Source of the DNA: Nymphaea colorata
Lineage: Eukaryota; Streptophyta; Magnoliopsida; Nymphaeales; Nymphaeaceae
DNA length: 64,000 nt
Assembly: GCF_008831285.2 (NCBI RefSeq)
Contig: NC_045146.1
Coordinates: 18,119,289-18,183,288, forward strand
Reading direction: 5' to 3'
The translations under genes and the position numbers were made by a program. The stretch's first letter is position 1, and each line of letters starts with the position of its first letter. The notes beneath the pieces were generated by a model. It made no database searches. It was not told the DNA's origin and worked only from the letters and a program-made list of their open reading frames with translations. Shown piece after piece: positions 52,232-64,000 of the stretch.

Positions 52232-54319
52232 ATGTTCTGGAAGACTACCCACCAATGGAGAACTCTCCAAGGCAGCACTTACTGGAAGAACTTGCTTGAT
52301 CCGCTCGACATCGGCCTCCGCCGATCGGTCATCCACTACGGCGAACTTGTTCAAGCAACTTATGATGCATTCATCAGCGATCGCGTATCCCGGTTCGCGG
52401 GCGACTCGCGGTACGCGGAACAAGATCTTCTGGCCAAGGTTGGGCTGCCCAGGCAAGCCTCCATGTACGAGGTCACAAAGTTTGTGTATGGCACCTCAAG
52501 CATCCTGCTCCCCAGCTCCCTGCTCATCAAGCCCCTGTCAAGGGAAGCATGGAACAAGGAGTCCAACTGGATGGGCTACGTCGCGGCGGCGACCGACGCC
52601 GGAAAGGCGGATTTGGGGAGGAGGGACATTGTGGTAGTCTGGAGGGGCACAGAGGATGTGCTGGAGTGGATGACTGACTTTCAGTTCCTCTTGCAGTCGG
52701 CCACAAAGCTGCTGAGGCCTCTGTTGCATGATGGTCATCAAGCTGTTAACGTTCATCAGGGTTGGTTGTCCATCTATACTTCTGATGACCCCAGATCACA
52801 GTACAACAAGAAAAGCGCTAGAGATCAGGTAAATTTACCTTTGATACACCGTCGTCATCATCATCAATCGTTAAAATTTATATGCATGATGGTGACCAAC
52901 TGTGTTCAATTGATCTTCCATGGCAGCCATCATCCTGTTACTGCATCTGTTATGGCATTCATATCCGTCGCTAATTCATCGATTGTTCGTGTTGTGAAAA
53001 TTATGAAAAGTGTATATCGTCATTATGAAAATAAATAAGTTGTGGAACACGAAACACGTAAATATAGTTGGATGCTTTATAGATTTCATTTTTTTTAGGA
53101 GACTTAGGTAAGCTTCAGTCTTTTCTTTAGCGTTTACAAGATAAGAAGTCATCGTTCTTGAAGAATAAGGATAGGACATGACGTACATCTTTTTTATTAC
53201 CACAATAGTTTTAACAGTAATTTATGAACTTATGTGCAAGGTCAACAATCACACACACACACATATATGAGTTACCCTGACTAGCTAGAGAGGGACAGAC
53301 GGAGGGAAAAGCAGAAATTCCTCTAAATCGTAAAATTTTCCATGGCAAAGGAAGGAGAAACCACTGTAATCTAAAGTTATGCCATAGAAATTGATCGTTC
53401 ATAACGCTGTAGATTTTCGGTGCTGTAGATCAAACATAGTTACACCTTTACCGACACATCTCAATTGACAGTCACGAATTGGCCGTCTGTCATACTATCA
53501 TCTTGTACCGATTCTTAGCTACCATGTTCACATACATGTTTGTCACATAAATGACAAGAACGACTAAAATCATGTGATTAATTAATTTTCTCATGTTTGG
53601 CTTTTTATAGCATGAGGAAGCTATTGTTAACTGTAGTCTTTCTCTGAGAAGCATAAGGGACCTGTTATCTAGTACTTGACTAGGATGAATTACGGCAATC
53701 ATATTGGATTTACACGTTGTGAGATTCAATAACATAAGGCAGTCAAATAAAAGCTGAAGTGAATCGCTTTCTTACTCTCCTCAAATAAATCACATCATAT
53801 GGCATTTAATATTTGATATTGACATGATCTAACTACCAGTAGCAAAGGTGAATATATTGTCAGCCAGGCAACCATGGTACAGCAATTACTCGAACCAATC
53901 TTATCAACTCGCTTATCTCAATAAGTAAATCGATCGTTATACCGAAACATATATCCCAGCACATGTGAAGTGTCGGCAATTGTAACGAGTAAGCGGTCAC
54001 CGCTGGTTCAATTATTGTAGGTTTAGATTTATCCTTACATAAGCTCAAGTGGGTATAATCAATGGCGGAGCCATAAATTTTTTAAAGGGGGCAACCATAT
54101 AAGTAAGTTTAGAAAAAAAATGAATGGCCAAAGTTAATTATCAAAAATTGAGAATGGGGGCCAGGCCCCTGCTGCCCACTAGCTTCTGGGTACAATTAAC
54201 CTTAACACTCGGGATTAACTTTGGGGTTTATAGCCGCTAAACTGGTCATATGCATCTCTCCATGTATAAAAAATTCGAAGCTATATTACCCTTGCCCCTT
54301 GGTCAGTAAAGAAGAATCT

Positions 54320-54363
<44 letters not shown>

Positions 54364-55220
54364 TAGTGGAAAAGTTCAAAGTAAAAAAGTGAAAAAGTTT
54401 AAAGTAAAAAACACATTTCTTCTTAAAAAATCTTCAAAATAAAATAACATGATTCCCTTTTCTTTTTTTTCTTAAGTATCTTCACACCACCTTAGTGCAT
54501 GCAACTCGCTCTTGTAACCAAACAAGCTGAAAACCAACAATAAAACCCAAAAAAAAAAAAAAGGAAATGAATGTTGATGTAGCTTGAAATTTGCAGGTCC
54601 TAAGTGAGATCAAGAGACTGGTGGACCTGTACAAGGACGAAGACGTGAGCATCACCGTGACTGGCCACAGCCTAGGTGCAGCCCTGGGCACCCTCAATGC
54701 CCTAGACATAGTCGCCAGTGGCGCAAACAGGCCCAGCCAGGACATGAACAAGCACATCCCGGTGACGGCCATTGTCTTCGCCAGCCCGCGAGTCGGAGAC
54801 GGCACTTTCCGGCAAGTGTTTGAGCAGACGGAAGATCTGAGACTGTTGAGAGTGAAGAACGAGCCGGACATAGTCCCCACCTATCCCTTGCTCGGCTACG
54901 AAGATGTCGGCGTCGAGCTGGCAATCGATACCAGAAAATCCAGTTATCTTAAGTCTCCCGGCGACTTCAGCAGTTGGCACAGCTTGGAAGCATATCTTCA
55001 TGGCGTTGCAGGGACGCAAGGGAAGAACAGCAGCAAGTTCAAGCTCGAAGTCGATCGTGATATTGCACTGATCAACAAGTACTTGGACGCGTTGAAGGAT
55101 GAGTATCTCATTCCCACGTCCTGGAGGGTTGAGAAGAACAAAGGAATGGTTCAGGGGCCGGATGGACGGTGGGTCTTGATGGACCATCAGCTCCACAAGA
55201 GATCAATAGCAAAACTTTAA
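52232..55220 (+). CDS. Phospholipase A1-II-like (DAD1-like) class-3 lipase, copy 1
   Basis: Two exons, 52232-52828 and 54597-55220; 406 residues, phase-0 intron of 1,768 bp (donor CAG|GTAAAT, acceptor TTTGCAG). It begins with [20 protein letters not shown], the N-terminal block typical of plant PLA1-[15 protein letters not shown] and [20 protein letters not shown] lead into the core strand IVVVWRGT. The nucleophile elbow GHSLGAALG places catalytic Ser at 224; Asp at about 290 (NEPDIVP) and His at about 327 ([12 protein letters not shown]) complete the triad. These enzymes hydrolyse the sn-1 acyl ester of glycerolipids and belong to the family that includes jasmonate-related DAD1. There is no signal or plastid transit peptide visible, which fits the PLA1-II cytosolic class. 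Tandem partner at 57681-59368 shares intron position. Substrate is inferred only from the family. Confidence 0.93.
52829..54596 (+). other. Intron of lipase copy 1
   Basis: 1,768 bp, much longer than the 458-bp equivalent in copy 2. It contains a 37-bp A run (54325-54361) and near 53970-54060 a B-box-like GCTGGTTCAATTA that may be a SINE remnant. No internal exon was recognised. The extra length suggests one or more old insertions. Confidence 0.7.
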
Positions 55221-55514
55221 TCTGTAAGATTAAGATATAAACGTGCTGATGGTTGGACTTTATAATTATCTGCATCTAGTTACTGGATTTTATGCTTTTC
55301 TTAAGGAAATGGTGTTCATGAATAAGCAGGGTAAGGGGTTATCTCTTGTTATAAAAATAATCAATGTCATAAAATTCAGAATCAATTTAAAATATTTTGG
55401 TCTTTCCTAATAAGAAAGGGAAAATGAACTGGTACAGGCCGATATGAACCTGTGATATCAGAAATATATTATTGCAGTGCAATAAAGGGATGCATTTGTT
55501 TCAAACCGCACCTC

Positions 55515-55582
<68 letters not shown>

Positions 55583-57680
55583 GGTTTTTGTACAATATTT
55601 TGGCGAGCTTTTTCTTAGACCAACCATGGCGATATAAGGCTCTCTTTGTTACTACTCGTACAAGGGAAGGCGAAGAATGTTGATTAAACCGAAAGATAGA
55701 TGGACTGAAGAGGCTGGCAAGGCTTTTTCTTCAACCAAGCGTCACCTAATTCATTTCTGTAACTTAGGAGGCATTTAATAGAATATGAGAACCTTGGATT
55801 TGAACTTTAAATCCCATCTTTTCTCAATGTAAAGAAGTAAAATGAAGATATTAAATGTAGATCTCTCATGTCTGATTAATGATCCTACAAACCATAGATT
55901 TTACCTTGAATCTTTTGTCACATCAATAAAAGCATACGTCATATCGACGTCAGATCCATGAATTTTAAATGTAAAGTAATCAAAAGGGGAGAGGCGATTG
56001 GCCGGCCACTTAAAACAGTGATATCACTGTGTCATCCTTGAATTTGATCTATCTGGAATGGTAGTCCAACTCGTGTATCATCCCGCAACAGACTCCATCT
56101 TACAAATAATGAAACCGTGCAAGCAACTTCTTCGATCAGAAAAATAATGTTGCACTCCACGACATGTAACTATTAATGGTTTTGCTTGACGAACTCAAAG
56201 TTTTTGCAGTTTTTCCTTCTTGGATCGTGATCATTTAATTAAGCATTATCGTCAGTTGATTTCGTTATCATAAAATATCTATTTTGGATCAAACGCAAAG
56301 CAGTAGTGGAGATACATATAGGCTGGCGTGGGTAGTTTCCCAAGCCCAACAACAAAATTTGTATTTGTTTTTACGTAGATTTTTTACGATTATTTACTCA
56401 TTTATATATGTTGTGCCACTTCAGCAATTAGACGCCCCATTGCCAAAAAAATTTTGCTCCACCACTGACTCGAACTGTACGACCGGCCGGCCGACCGATA
56501 TATCGGTCAATATTATGGTGCTAGCTTCCCGATTCATCGAAACATATCCATAGTATCTAGCAACATAGATGTGCCTATTTACATGGAAAATCACATAAAT
56601 CACATATATATTTTTTTCATCACATAAATCATTATTAAAATTACAATCTCAAAACAAACTGGGTGTAATTTTTCAATGAATCTACCTTAATCTTTAGAGC
56701 ATGTAACATATTTTTAAATTTTAATCATCTGATAATATAGAATTGTGAATCATCATCAAAGTGTTAGGTGTTTTAGGTGTTGGTTATTATAAAGCAGATT
56801 GTTCTAAGTCACATGCCCCTTAATCTTGGAGCGGAGCATAGTTCCCGATGCATGACATGTGGCTTTTGACCAGCTTCTGACAGGCCCCACGGGTAGGTGT
56901 CACACGCCTTTCACAATTTTAAAATGTGCTTGATACAAACCCAAAATATTTGTTTCTTATACTTTGGAGACTTTCTAAGTTTGGGGATTGCATATGCTGG
57001 TGTCAAATCAAATCTGTTCAGTTCAATTTAGTTCATGATTTATGTTGCCACGTTGTTTGCACTGTTTTTATTTATTATTATTATTTTTGTACTTCTTCCA
57101 AACTTCTTTTTTAGAAAGGAAATCGTATAATATCATTTTTTATCCAATTGACTTGAATTCGAAAGGAACTTATATAATATCATTTTTTACCGATTGACTT
57201 GAATTCCCAGGCAATAAGAGGTGGGGATTATACATTGACCAATTTATAAATGCTACATGTCGTTATATATGAGCTATTCACCTAGCGTACAAGGCATCTT
57301 ATGCATTGCTTATTACACCAAACTTTCTTTTTTATGACTTTGAAGATAATGCATACAGTGGAAACTATTCCTTGTTCCTTCCCAGAGCACGGAAGGAAAA
57401 AGGCCTGGCATGGAGATTTTTTCTATTTAAGGGCTACCTTTTTTGTGAGAATCCCAGATACAGGCTTCTTGTTTGTGATTTTCTCGACTCTACAGCTAGT
57501 CTACTGTATTTTGTTATAAAGAAAAAGGGATGTTTTCCGTTTTGTGGATAAATATGGGTCTTGTCTTGGGTATTATCAAATATCTAGGCCCCTGAATAGA
57601 ACTTTTCGTTGATAAATACTGAAGCATTTCGACTCTGCTCATAACAACGAAGCCGCCAGAGGAATTTCTGCAACTCGGAT
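55221..57680. other. Spacer between the tandem lipases
   Basis: Contains a compound (TC)n(TA)n microsatellite (55517-55580) and otherwise AT-rich sequence. No gene, duplicated lipase remnant or element ends were recognised; a direct repeat around 57118-57210 (TAATATCATTTTTTA twice) is minor. The copy 2 promoter is in the last few hundred bases. Confidence 0.5.
55517..55580. repeat. Compound (TC)n(TA)n microsatellite
   Basis: About 32 bp of TC repeats joined to about 32 bp of TA repeats, the same arrangement as at 18116-18274. Confidence 0.95.
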
Positions 57681-59368
57681 ATGTCGGGATTGAGCGGCAG
57701 AAAGAATCGTCAATGGAGGATCCTCAATGGCAGCGACCACTGGAAGGACCTCATCGACCCTCTGGACGACGGCCTGCGCCGGACGCTCATCCACTACGGC
57801 GAGTTGGCTCAGGCGGCCCACGACGCCTTCATCACCGAGAGGTTCTCCAGGTTCGCCGGCGACTGCAGGTACGCGCGCGCCACCCTCCTGGAGAGGTGCT
57901 GCGTGGGGAGCGCCTCCTACTACGAGGTGACCAAGAACCTGTACGCGACGTCGAGCGTGCCGGTGCCGGAGGCGCTCATGGTGAAGTCGCTGTCGAGGGA
58001 GGCGTGGAACAGGGAGTCCAATTGGATGGGGTTCGTGGCCGTCGCCACCGACGCCGGAAAGGCGCAGCTGGGGAGGAGGGAGATCGTGGTGGCGTGGAGG
58101 GGCACGAGCAGGCCGTTGGAGTGGATCAACGACCTTCAATTCAACTTGGTCTCGCCATCGAAGCTCTTCTCCGGGGATGAGAGCAGGTGGTCGGTAGGCG
58201 CCACCGGAGAGGCGGCGAAGGTGCATGAGGGATGGTTGTCCATCTATACCTCCAACGACCCTCGCTCGCCTTACAATCAAACTAGTGCAAGAGATCAGGT
58301 AACCTTCTTCTCTCTCTTATAATAAATTATATATCAATGCATTGTTATGCCATTTATAGTTATAAATTTTATCTTAAACAGTGATTCAATTAAAAAAATA
58401 TCAAGTACTCAATCAATCATCTTTTTGAGAGTGGAAAATCAATAATTTTCATGAAAATACTTGATTCAACGCGTGCTTTATACTATTTTAACATTCATAA
58501 ATATGTCAGATATTTTTTCAAGAATTTAAGTGACTTTTGTTTTCTTTTGAGCTATGTATAATCCTAATGTTTACTCATAATTCTCATGCTAAACTGATAA
58601 ATAGAAGTGTTAGACTGAAATGGTAAAGTTTCTTAATATATAAAAACTTTTAGCTAGAGATATTGGGATGTCTTGAACTTTATGCATGGTTGTTAATCAG
58701 TGTAAGCAATCTGAATCTTCATTAACACAATCTTCTATCACTAAAATCCATCCCAGTTATTGAACGAGGTGAAGCGTCTCATCGAGTTGCACAAGGACGA
58801 AGAACTGAGCATAACCTTCACAGGCCACAGCCTAGGTGCTGCGCTGTCCACCCTCAGTGCAATGGACATTGCGGCTAATGGCATCAACAAGGTGCGGGGC
58901 ATTATACTTGACAGGCAGATCCCGGTGTCCGTCCTCGTCTTCGCGTCGCCGAAGGTCGGAGACGCCGCATTCCGGCAGGTCTTCTCCAAGATCGATTCTC
59001 TCCGTCTGCTGCGCGTCGCAAACGCGCCGGACATAGTGCCGGCATACCCACTGCTGGGATATGAGGAAGTTGGTGTGGAGCTAACCATCGACACTAGAAA
59101 GTCTCCCTACCTCAAGGGTCCTGGAGACTTCTCAAGTTGGCATAATTTGGAAGCTTACCTTCATGGCATTGCCGGAACACAAGGCACGAGAAGCAGTGAG
59201 TTCAGGCTTCAAGTGGACAGAGACATAGCTCTGGTTAATAAGCATTTGGATTTGTTGAAAGATGAGTACCTTGTTCCTGTTTCTTGGTGGGTGGAGAAGA
59301 ACAAGGGGATGAAGAAAGGGGCTGATGGACACTGGAAGTTGGTTGATCATGAAGACGACGATGCATGA
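57681..59368 (+). CDS. Phospholipase A1-II-like (DAD1-like) class-3 lipase, copy 2
   Basis: Two exons, 57681-58298 and 58757-59368; 409 residues, phase-0 intron of 458 bp at the same place as in copy 1 (after SARDQ). [20 protein letters not shown] opens the family domain; [13 protein letters not shown] and [20 protein letters not shown] precede IVVAWRGT. Catalytic Ser at 231 (GHSLGAALS), Asp at 298 (NAPDIVP) and His at 335 ([12 protein letters not shown]). Relative to copy 1 it has a slightly longer N-terminus and an acidic C-terminus (LVDHEDDDA) in place of a basic one. By eye about two-thirds of residues agree, so this is a fairly old tandem duplication with both triads intact. Exon 1 is particularly GC-rich. 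No transit peptide is visible. Confidence 0.93.
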
Positions 59369-60931
59369 GTCTGCGCGATGGGCACCATGCTCGAGATGGA
59401 TTCTGTTCGCACTCTAAAATACAGCGATTTGTATTGGTTGCGAAGGTGGTGGAATATCCTTCCGCTCTCTTTGATAGTTGGTGCCTCGTAGGGCAGGGAA
59501 AGTTCAATTAATTACTTGAGTACTCAACCAGCTCGAGTGTGAAACTCTTGCAACTATAAACGATTTAGAGTTGCATATCAACCTAAGTCTTGCAGTAATT
59601 AGACAACTATGTATCATGGAGAATGAAACTAATAATCAATAAGTTTATATAACAATAATATGATTTAATCATTCTTAGTTTGCCTATTCTAACATATATA
59701 TATATATAGGAGTTGAGGTGAAATTGATAGAAGGACTGTCGTCAGTTTGATTTATATAAACGGAGACATGTTTTCTCTCTCTTCTCTTTCTATCTTCCCT
59801 GAAAACCGGGACTTGTATAAAGAGATGAGAATCTCAAGGCCTCCTTTGAACATTATGGCCAAAAATGAGGCCTAAATATGGGGCATGTATTAATTTGCTG
59901 GAACATGCAGGATTTGTTCGTATTGATCATGAGGCAATAAGCAAAAGTTGGGAGACTTTTTGTCAAAAAAACTACAAATTATGAAGAGTTGACTTGAAAC
60001 CTTATTCACAAGCCTACCAATTTTATGATTCGGTTCGACGATTCATAAATTTAGCTGAACAGATTGTGGATTGCCCAAGAATATTAAAAAACATTTAGAA
60101 AAAGGTATGCATTAAAAAAAAAATTAGAAATGAAAGACTTAAAATATTTAAAAAATGACTTGTAGTACTCTTGAATCCGTTGTAAAATCAAAGGAATTTG
60201 CCATTGGTTCAACTTAAATCGCCTGATTCAGGCCAATGTTGTTTACACTGCTTTTGATCTGTATCGATATATGTAAAATAAAACCTAGATAGTAAGGGAG
60301 AACGTTTGATATATCTAAAACCATAAAATTTTAGGATCAAAATACTTATTTTTTAAGAAATTAGAATTATTAAACAAAAGAAATATTTTGTTTATGGAAT
60401 TAGAAAACTGAAACCTAGAATTTTGATTTCATTCTAGTTTGAAAAGGGATTAAGGTTTTAGAATTTTCATTATGAAATCACAATTCCAAAGCATCAAAAG
60501 CCTCTTAAGACAACAAATAATTAAAGCCCATTGGTACACCGCCTAAAAGAGGTGAAAGTCATACCCCTTTTTCCTATTTTCATGATTCAGGATTGTTTTG
60601 AAACTTGTATGGTTCTATAATATATCGATCATTTTAAATACCATATATGCTAGCATTTGTAATTTAGAAAAGTAACATCCATAAATTTTATGGAATTGAT
60701 GACGCACGGTCCGTAAAAAAATAAATAAATAAATAAATAAAAGGAAAGTTATGGTTGACAAGTATGTCGTAAATAAAACTGGTTTCTTACTGCAACTATA
60801 GTTGAAAAACTAAGCCCGTAAACGAAAATTTCTCGAGAGGGCAAGGCAGCAATGGGTAAATAAAAACAGCGCCCCAGACTGGGCGGGGGCGCCCGACGCT
60901 GCTGCAGCCTGCGCCTGTGGAGTGTTGGACC
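59369..60931. other. Intergenic DNA between lipase 2 and the Lin0512-family gene
   Basis: AT-rich. About 60295-60515 may be an old MITE-like repeat (GAACGTTTGATATAT near the left, CAAAGCATCAAAAGCC near the right), without certain ends. A (AAAT)n run lies at 60717-60741. The last 120 bases become GC-rich and probably include the leader of the next gene. Confidence 0.45.
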
Positions 60932-63492
60932 ATGAGCCTACGTTGCTCCTTCGGGCTTCCCCATAGCCGCCTTTTTGCTGCTCCTCCTCCTTTACCGCCG
61001 CGTGCCGTTGCTGGTGCCCCCATCTCCATCGCATTGCTCCCCACCAGATTCGGTTCAACTTCTCCAATCCACCATCCATCGTCTGCTCGATTCCTTGGCA
61101 ACCCATTTCCTCAAGTCCCCTGCGCAATCAAAGCGACAGAAATGGACGCGCAGAAAGAGACTGAAGCCGTTCATGGGGGGGATTCTGCTGACTCTGCCAT
61201 GAAACTTTTGTTTGTAGAGATGGGAGTCGGTTACGACCAACACGGGTAGAAATCTCTCTCTCTCTTTCTCCGGATTGCCATTTTCCGACTGCTGAACTGT
61301 CGGTATCAGTCAGGATATCACAGCTGCTGCCATGAGAGCTTGCAGGGATGCCATCGCGTCTAACTCCATTCCGGCCTTCAGAATAGGTAAATCTTGGAAA
61401 TTGCCCGTCAAATTTTGTCTACCCATGAGGGATTATAGCGCTATCACTTCCCTGCGAATGTTTGAGACGCTTGCTGAGCGTATGGACGGCTGCAACAGCG
61501 ATAATAGAGACGGGGAAAGCGTTCCATTTTAATTGGCGACTATCAGATAAATTAGAGCATTTTAATTCCAGAACAACAAGATGGGCCTCGGTGTTGCATA
61601 ATTTACACCGGTAGCATATTCCAATTGCTCTCAACACTGAAGCTCATCCATGCACCTGTTACTCTTAGTATAATTATCGAAGAATCCGTAAAGCTGTGGC
61701 GGGTGTTGCTTATTTTGTAACGTTTCATAGATCGAAATGTTTCAGATTGAAGGGGAATTGACAAAGTTACATGCACTTGCGCTTAGTTCTTAGATCATAT
61801 CCTACTTTCTGGTCTGTTTTAGGTGTTCAATCGAGATTCAAGGAAGGATGGAGTCCGTCAAACCGGTTGCTCGAGCCAGCTTAAATTGAGATATCAGATA
61901 TGTTGTTATATTGAATTTGGTCTTTATCTTCATTTCCTGAAGTTCGTCTGGGATGCAGGGTCTATCCCAGGGGCGAGCCCTGAGCATATGAAGCTCAAGA
62001 TCAAGTTGGGCGTCCCTCGTTCCGTGCAGCAACACCTCGATATTGAGAAAGTGAAATCTGTGTTCCCCTAGTGAGTTCTTCACCTTTGTTATTTTATCTC
62101 AAGTAGCAAAATGCGATTAGCTTTCCTTCTTCCGTCTTTGTTATGATTTTTGTGCATGTGGACGTAGACGCTCCGTTAGTCTTCTTGTCATCATGCTTGC
62201 TCGCTCCCTTGATGCATTTAGAATGTTGGTTTTACATTTTTTGGGTTTTTCAGCGTAACATTTTCTGTCCGCTTGCTTTTCTTATGATACCCGGTGTTTA
62301 GGTAGCATACCATGTGCATTTACACCCACTTGCAGTATCTGAAAAAACAGGTCGTCTGACATGTTAACTTAAAGTACAGTAACTAAAAGGAACAAGCAGC
62401 TCTTCTGCGGAAATTGCTTGTTTATCATGAATGTCATCTTGCTGACTTAATGTTAGGCCTGTCGATCTTACAGACATCATTCAAAAGAGAAATAAATGTC
62501 ACGGGAGGCAGAACACTGACAAATGGATGTTCTCCCAATGATCCCTGTTCTGCGGCTTCAACCTGATATAATTATTGGGTTGCTACTCTAATTGTCATGT
62601 TTAGCTTGTTAAATGTTATAGGTGATCTTCAATTGATCTTACAGACATCATTCAAAAGAGAAATAGATGTCACGGAAGGCAGTGCACTGACAAATGGATG
62701 TTCTCCCAATGATCCCTTGTCTGCGGCTTCAACCTGATATAATTATCGGGTTGCTGCTGCAATTGTCATGTTCAGCTTGTTAAATGTTATTGGTGATCTT
62801 CAATTGAAACATAAGCAGTTTATGTAGCCACAACTTAGCTTCCATTTTAAGTTGTGTTGCTCTTCATCTAGCATCCTTAAATCCTGATGGCATCATGAGG
62901 TAAATATTGCTGAGAGAGCACGGAGGAAATTCCAATTCTTTCTTTGGAGGTGTGATAAGAATATCAGAGGAACTTTTCATTTGGAATGATGTTAAGAATC
63001 TCCTTGCTTTTATAAGTTTTATCTTTGGACTTTTGAACTAGTCCTTTTGAGTTGCTATTTATCATCCCAAATTGGGATAGTTTAGCACTTTATCTACATG
63101 GCTCATGCTACTTGTATAGCGAACTCTGTAAGGAAGTTGCCCCACCCGTGTCACACCCCCACTAGGTGTTGATGCTGCTCCAACTCACCAAATGCAATTT
63201 TAGTTTTGTCACGGCCAACTACATGTACACATGTTTGACTTAACTAATTAATGTTGGCTCAAATTTGGTGTCAATACTTGAAGCATAGATTCATAAATTC
63301 AATAATTTAGTGACTTTAGTCTCGTAACAACTTGCTATTCTGCTTGTTTGCTATATATATATATAACTACATGTACACATGTTTGGCTTCACTAATTAAC
63401 ATTGGCTCAAATTTGGTGTTAATACTTGAAGCATAGATTCATAAATTCAATAATTTAGTGACTTTAGTCTTGTAACAACTTTCTATTCTGCT

Positions 63493-63558
<66 letters not shown>

Positions 63559-64000
63559 GATCCTTCTCTTGGAGTACTTCTCTTTTCATGTGCCATAAAA
63601 TACATATCCCTCTTTAGCAAGGGCACGAGTTACGCATCGTAACAAGGCCCTGTGTCAATCTTCAGGGCTTCAGGTTGTGTATTGTAGGGAACAAAAAAGG
63701 AAACGAGGAATAAGTCAGTAGGTACGGGTGAAGGTCTAGTTCCTGTTTTGAGCTTGCAAGGTATTACATGGATCCCTTAAAGAAAGCTATTGACTATCGA
63801 AATATAGGCCCTGTGCCTGTTTCAAGTATGATAGAGACCAGTAGAGCAGGAGAGCAAGTGGAAGTCGACAAATAGAAAAAGGTCACCAGGAAGGGCTAAA
63901 AGTAAGGCAATCAAAACTATCAGATATCCTGGTTCATAGCTTTCCGTCGACAATAGCTACAGCTGGATAAAAGTGGTTGGGACAAGTCATATCGAACAAA
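60932..64000 (+). CDS. Lin0512-family protein, probably plastid-targeted (5' part)
   Basis: Exons read as 60932-61245, 61310-61386 and 61959-62070, with phases joining; the last ends in donor CCTA|GTGAGT inside a Tyr codon, so more exons follow beyond 64000. The start ATG at 60932 opens a basic, Ser/Pro-rich leader (MSLRCSFGLPHSRLFAAPPP) typical of a chloroplast transit peptide. The conserved domain begins at LLFVEMGVGYDQHGQDITAA and continues MRACRDAIASNSIPAFRIGS and GASPEHMKLKIKLGVPRSVQ. It reaches IEKVKSVFPY at the end of exon three. This matches a small conserved family (Lin0512 / TIGR02058) found in bacteria and plants, with no established biochemical role. The rest of the domain (about 45 residues) was not found before the window end. 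The start and plastid address are inferred. Confidence 0.85.
62464..62806. repeat. 171-bp tandem duplication
   Basis: Unit one starts at 62464 and unit two at 62635, both opening GATCTTACAGACATCATTCA and ending near GGTGATCTTCAATTGA. They differ at about ten positions, including GGGAGGCAGAACACT versus GGAAGGCAGTGCACT. Intronic, without coding potential. Confidence 0.9.
63217..63494. repeat. 148-bp tandem duplication ending in TA tracts
   Basis: Units start at 63217 and 63365 with AACTACATGTACACATGTTT. Each ends in TATTCTGCTTGT followed by a TA run (short after the first, about 60 bp after the second). Few differences separate the copies, so the duplication is recent. Confidence 0.9.
63495..63555. 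repeat. (TA)n microsatellite
   Basis: A perfect TA tract of about 61 bp following the second unit of the 148-bp duplication. Confidence 0.96.

Larger units (their letters stand above)
62071..64000 (+). other. Intron 3 of the Lin0512-family gene (open at window end)
   Basis: No exon continuing the domain was found. It holds two local tandem duplications (listed separately), a TA tract (63495-63555), and a final stretch (about 63600-64000) of more even base composition. Confidence 0.6.

Noticed and set aside
57639-58280. 213-codon minus-strand frame opposite lipase copy 2
   Set aside because: Antisense shadow of the GC-rich first exon; a similar shadow exists opposite copy 1 and the GT4 gene.

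Overview
This is nuclear DNA of a flowering plant. The evidence is spliced genes with GT-AG introns, plant-specific families (CLE peptide, X8 callose-binding protein, ATL RING-H2 ligase, NCL-type exchanger, DAD1-like lipases), plant hAT and Tourist-like transposons, and long TA/CT microsatellites. Exons of several genes (GT4 glycosyltransferase, pyruvate decarboxylase, lipases, ATL) are GC-rich while introns and intergenic DNA are AT-rich. That contrast is common in monocots and some early-diverging angiosperms, but the species cannot be named from the sequence. No retroviral-type element, CRISPR array, rRNA or convincing tRNA gene was recognised.

Layout. 1-10650 (+): the 3' part of a sodium/calcium exchanger NCL-like gene with five exons. 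One of its introns holds a 5.0-kb decayed hAT transposon with a perfect 8-bp target duplication, and this hAT itself carries a second, 1.2-kb hAT-type element. 12812-13926 (-): a three-exon X8/GPI-anchored callose-binding-like gene with a 28-nt microexon. 19623-20174 (-): an intronless ATL-type RING-H2 ubiquitin ligase. 24637-24909 (-): a CLE signalling peptide precursor of the SPGGPDPQHH class, with a TATA box upstream. 34623-36179 (+): an intronless Golgi/ER-type GT4 glycosyltransferase. 44152-49839 (+): a complete seven-exon pyruvate decarboxylase whose first intron appears to be GC-AG. 52232-55220 and 57681-59368 (+): a tandem pair of two-exon class-3 lipases (phospholipase A1-II / DAD1-like). 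60932 to beyond the window end (+): the first three exons of a plastid-type Lin0512-family protein.

Between the genes lie long AT-rich stretches with small hAT-type elements rich in GAGCCGAG or CGGGCC motifs, Tourist-like MITEs with TAA duplications, tRNA-derived SINE candidates sharing a TTGCTCACCCAAAA-poly(A) end, microsatellites and short local duplications. One long open frame (33123-33767) could be an exon or gene relic and remains unassigned.

The genes are ordinary independent plant genes, not a cluster for one pathway. The only local relationship is the tandem lipase pair, which share their intron position and nearly all domain features. Exon borders were read by eye from splice consensus and reading phase, and each multi-exon model keeps an open frame throughout.
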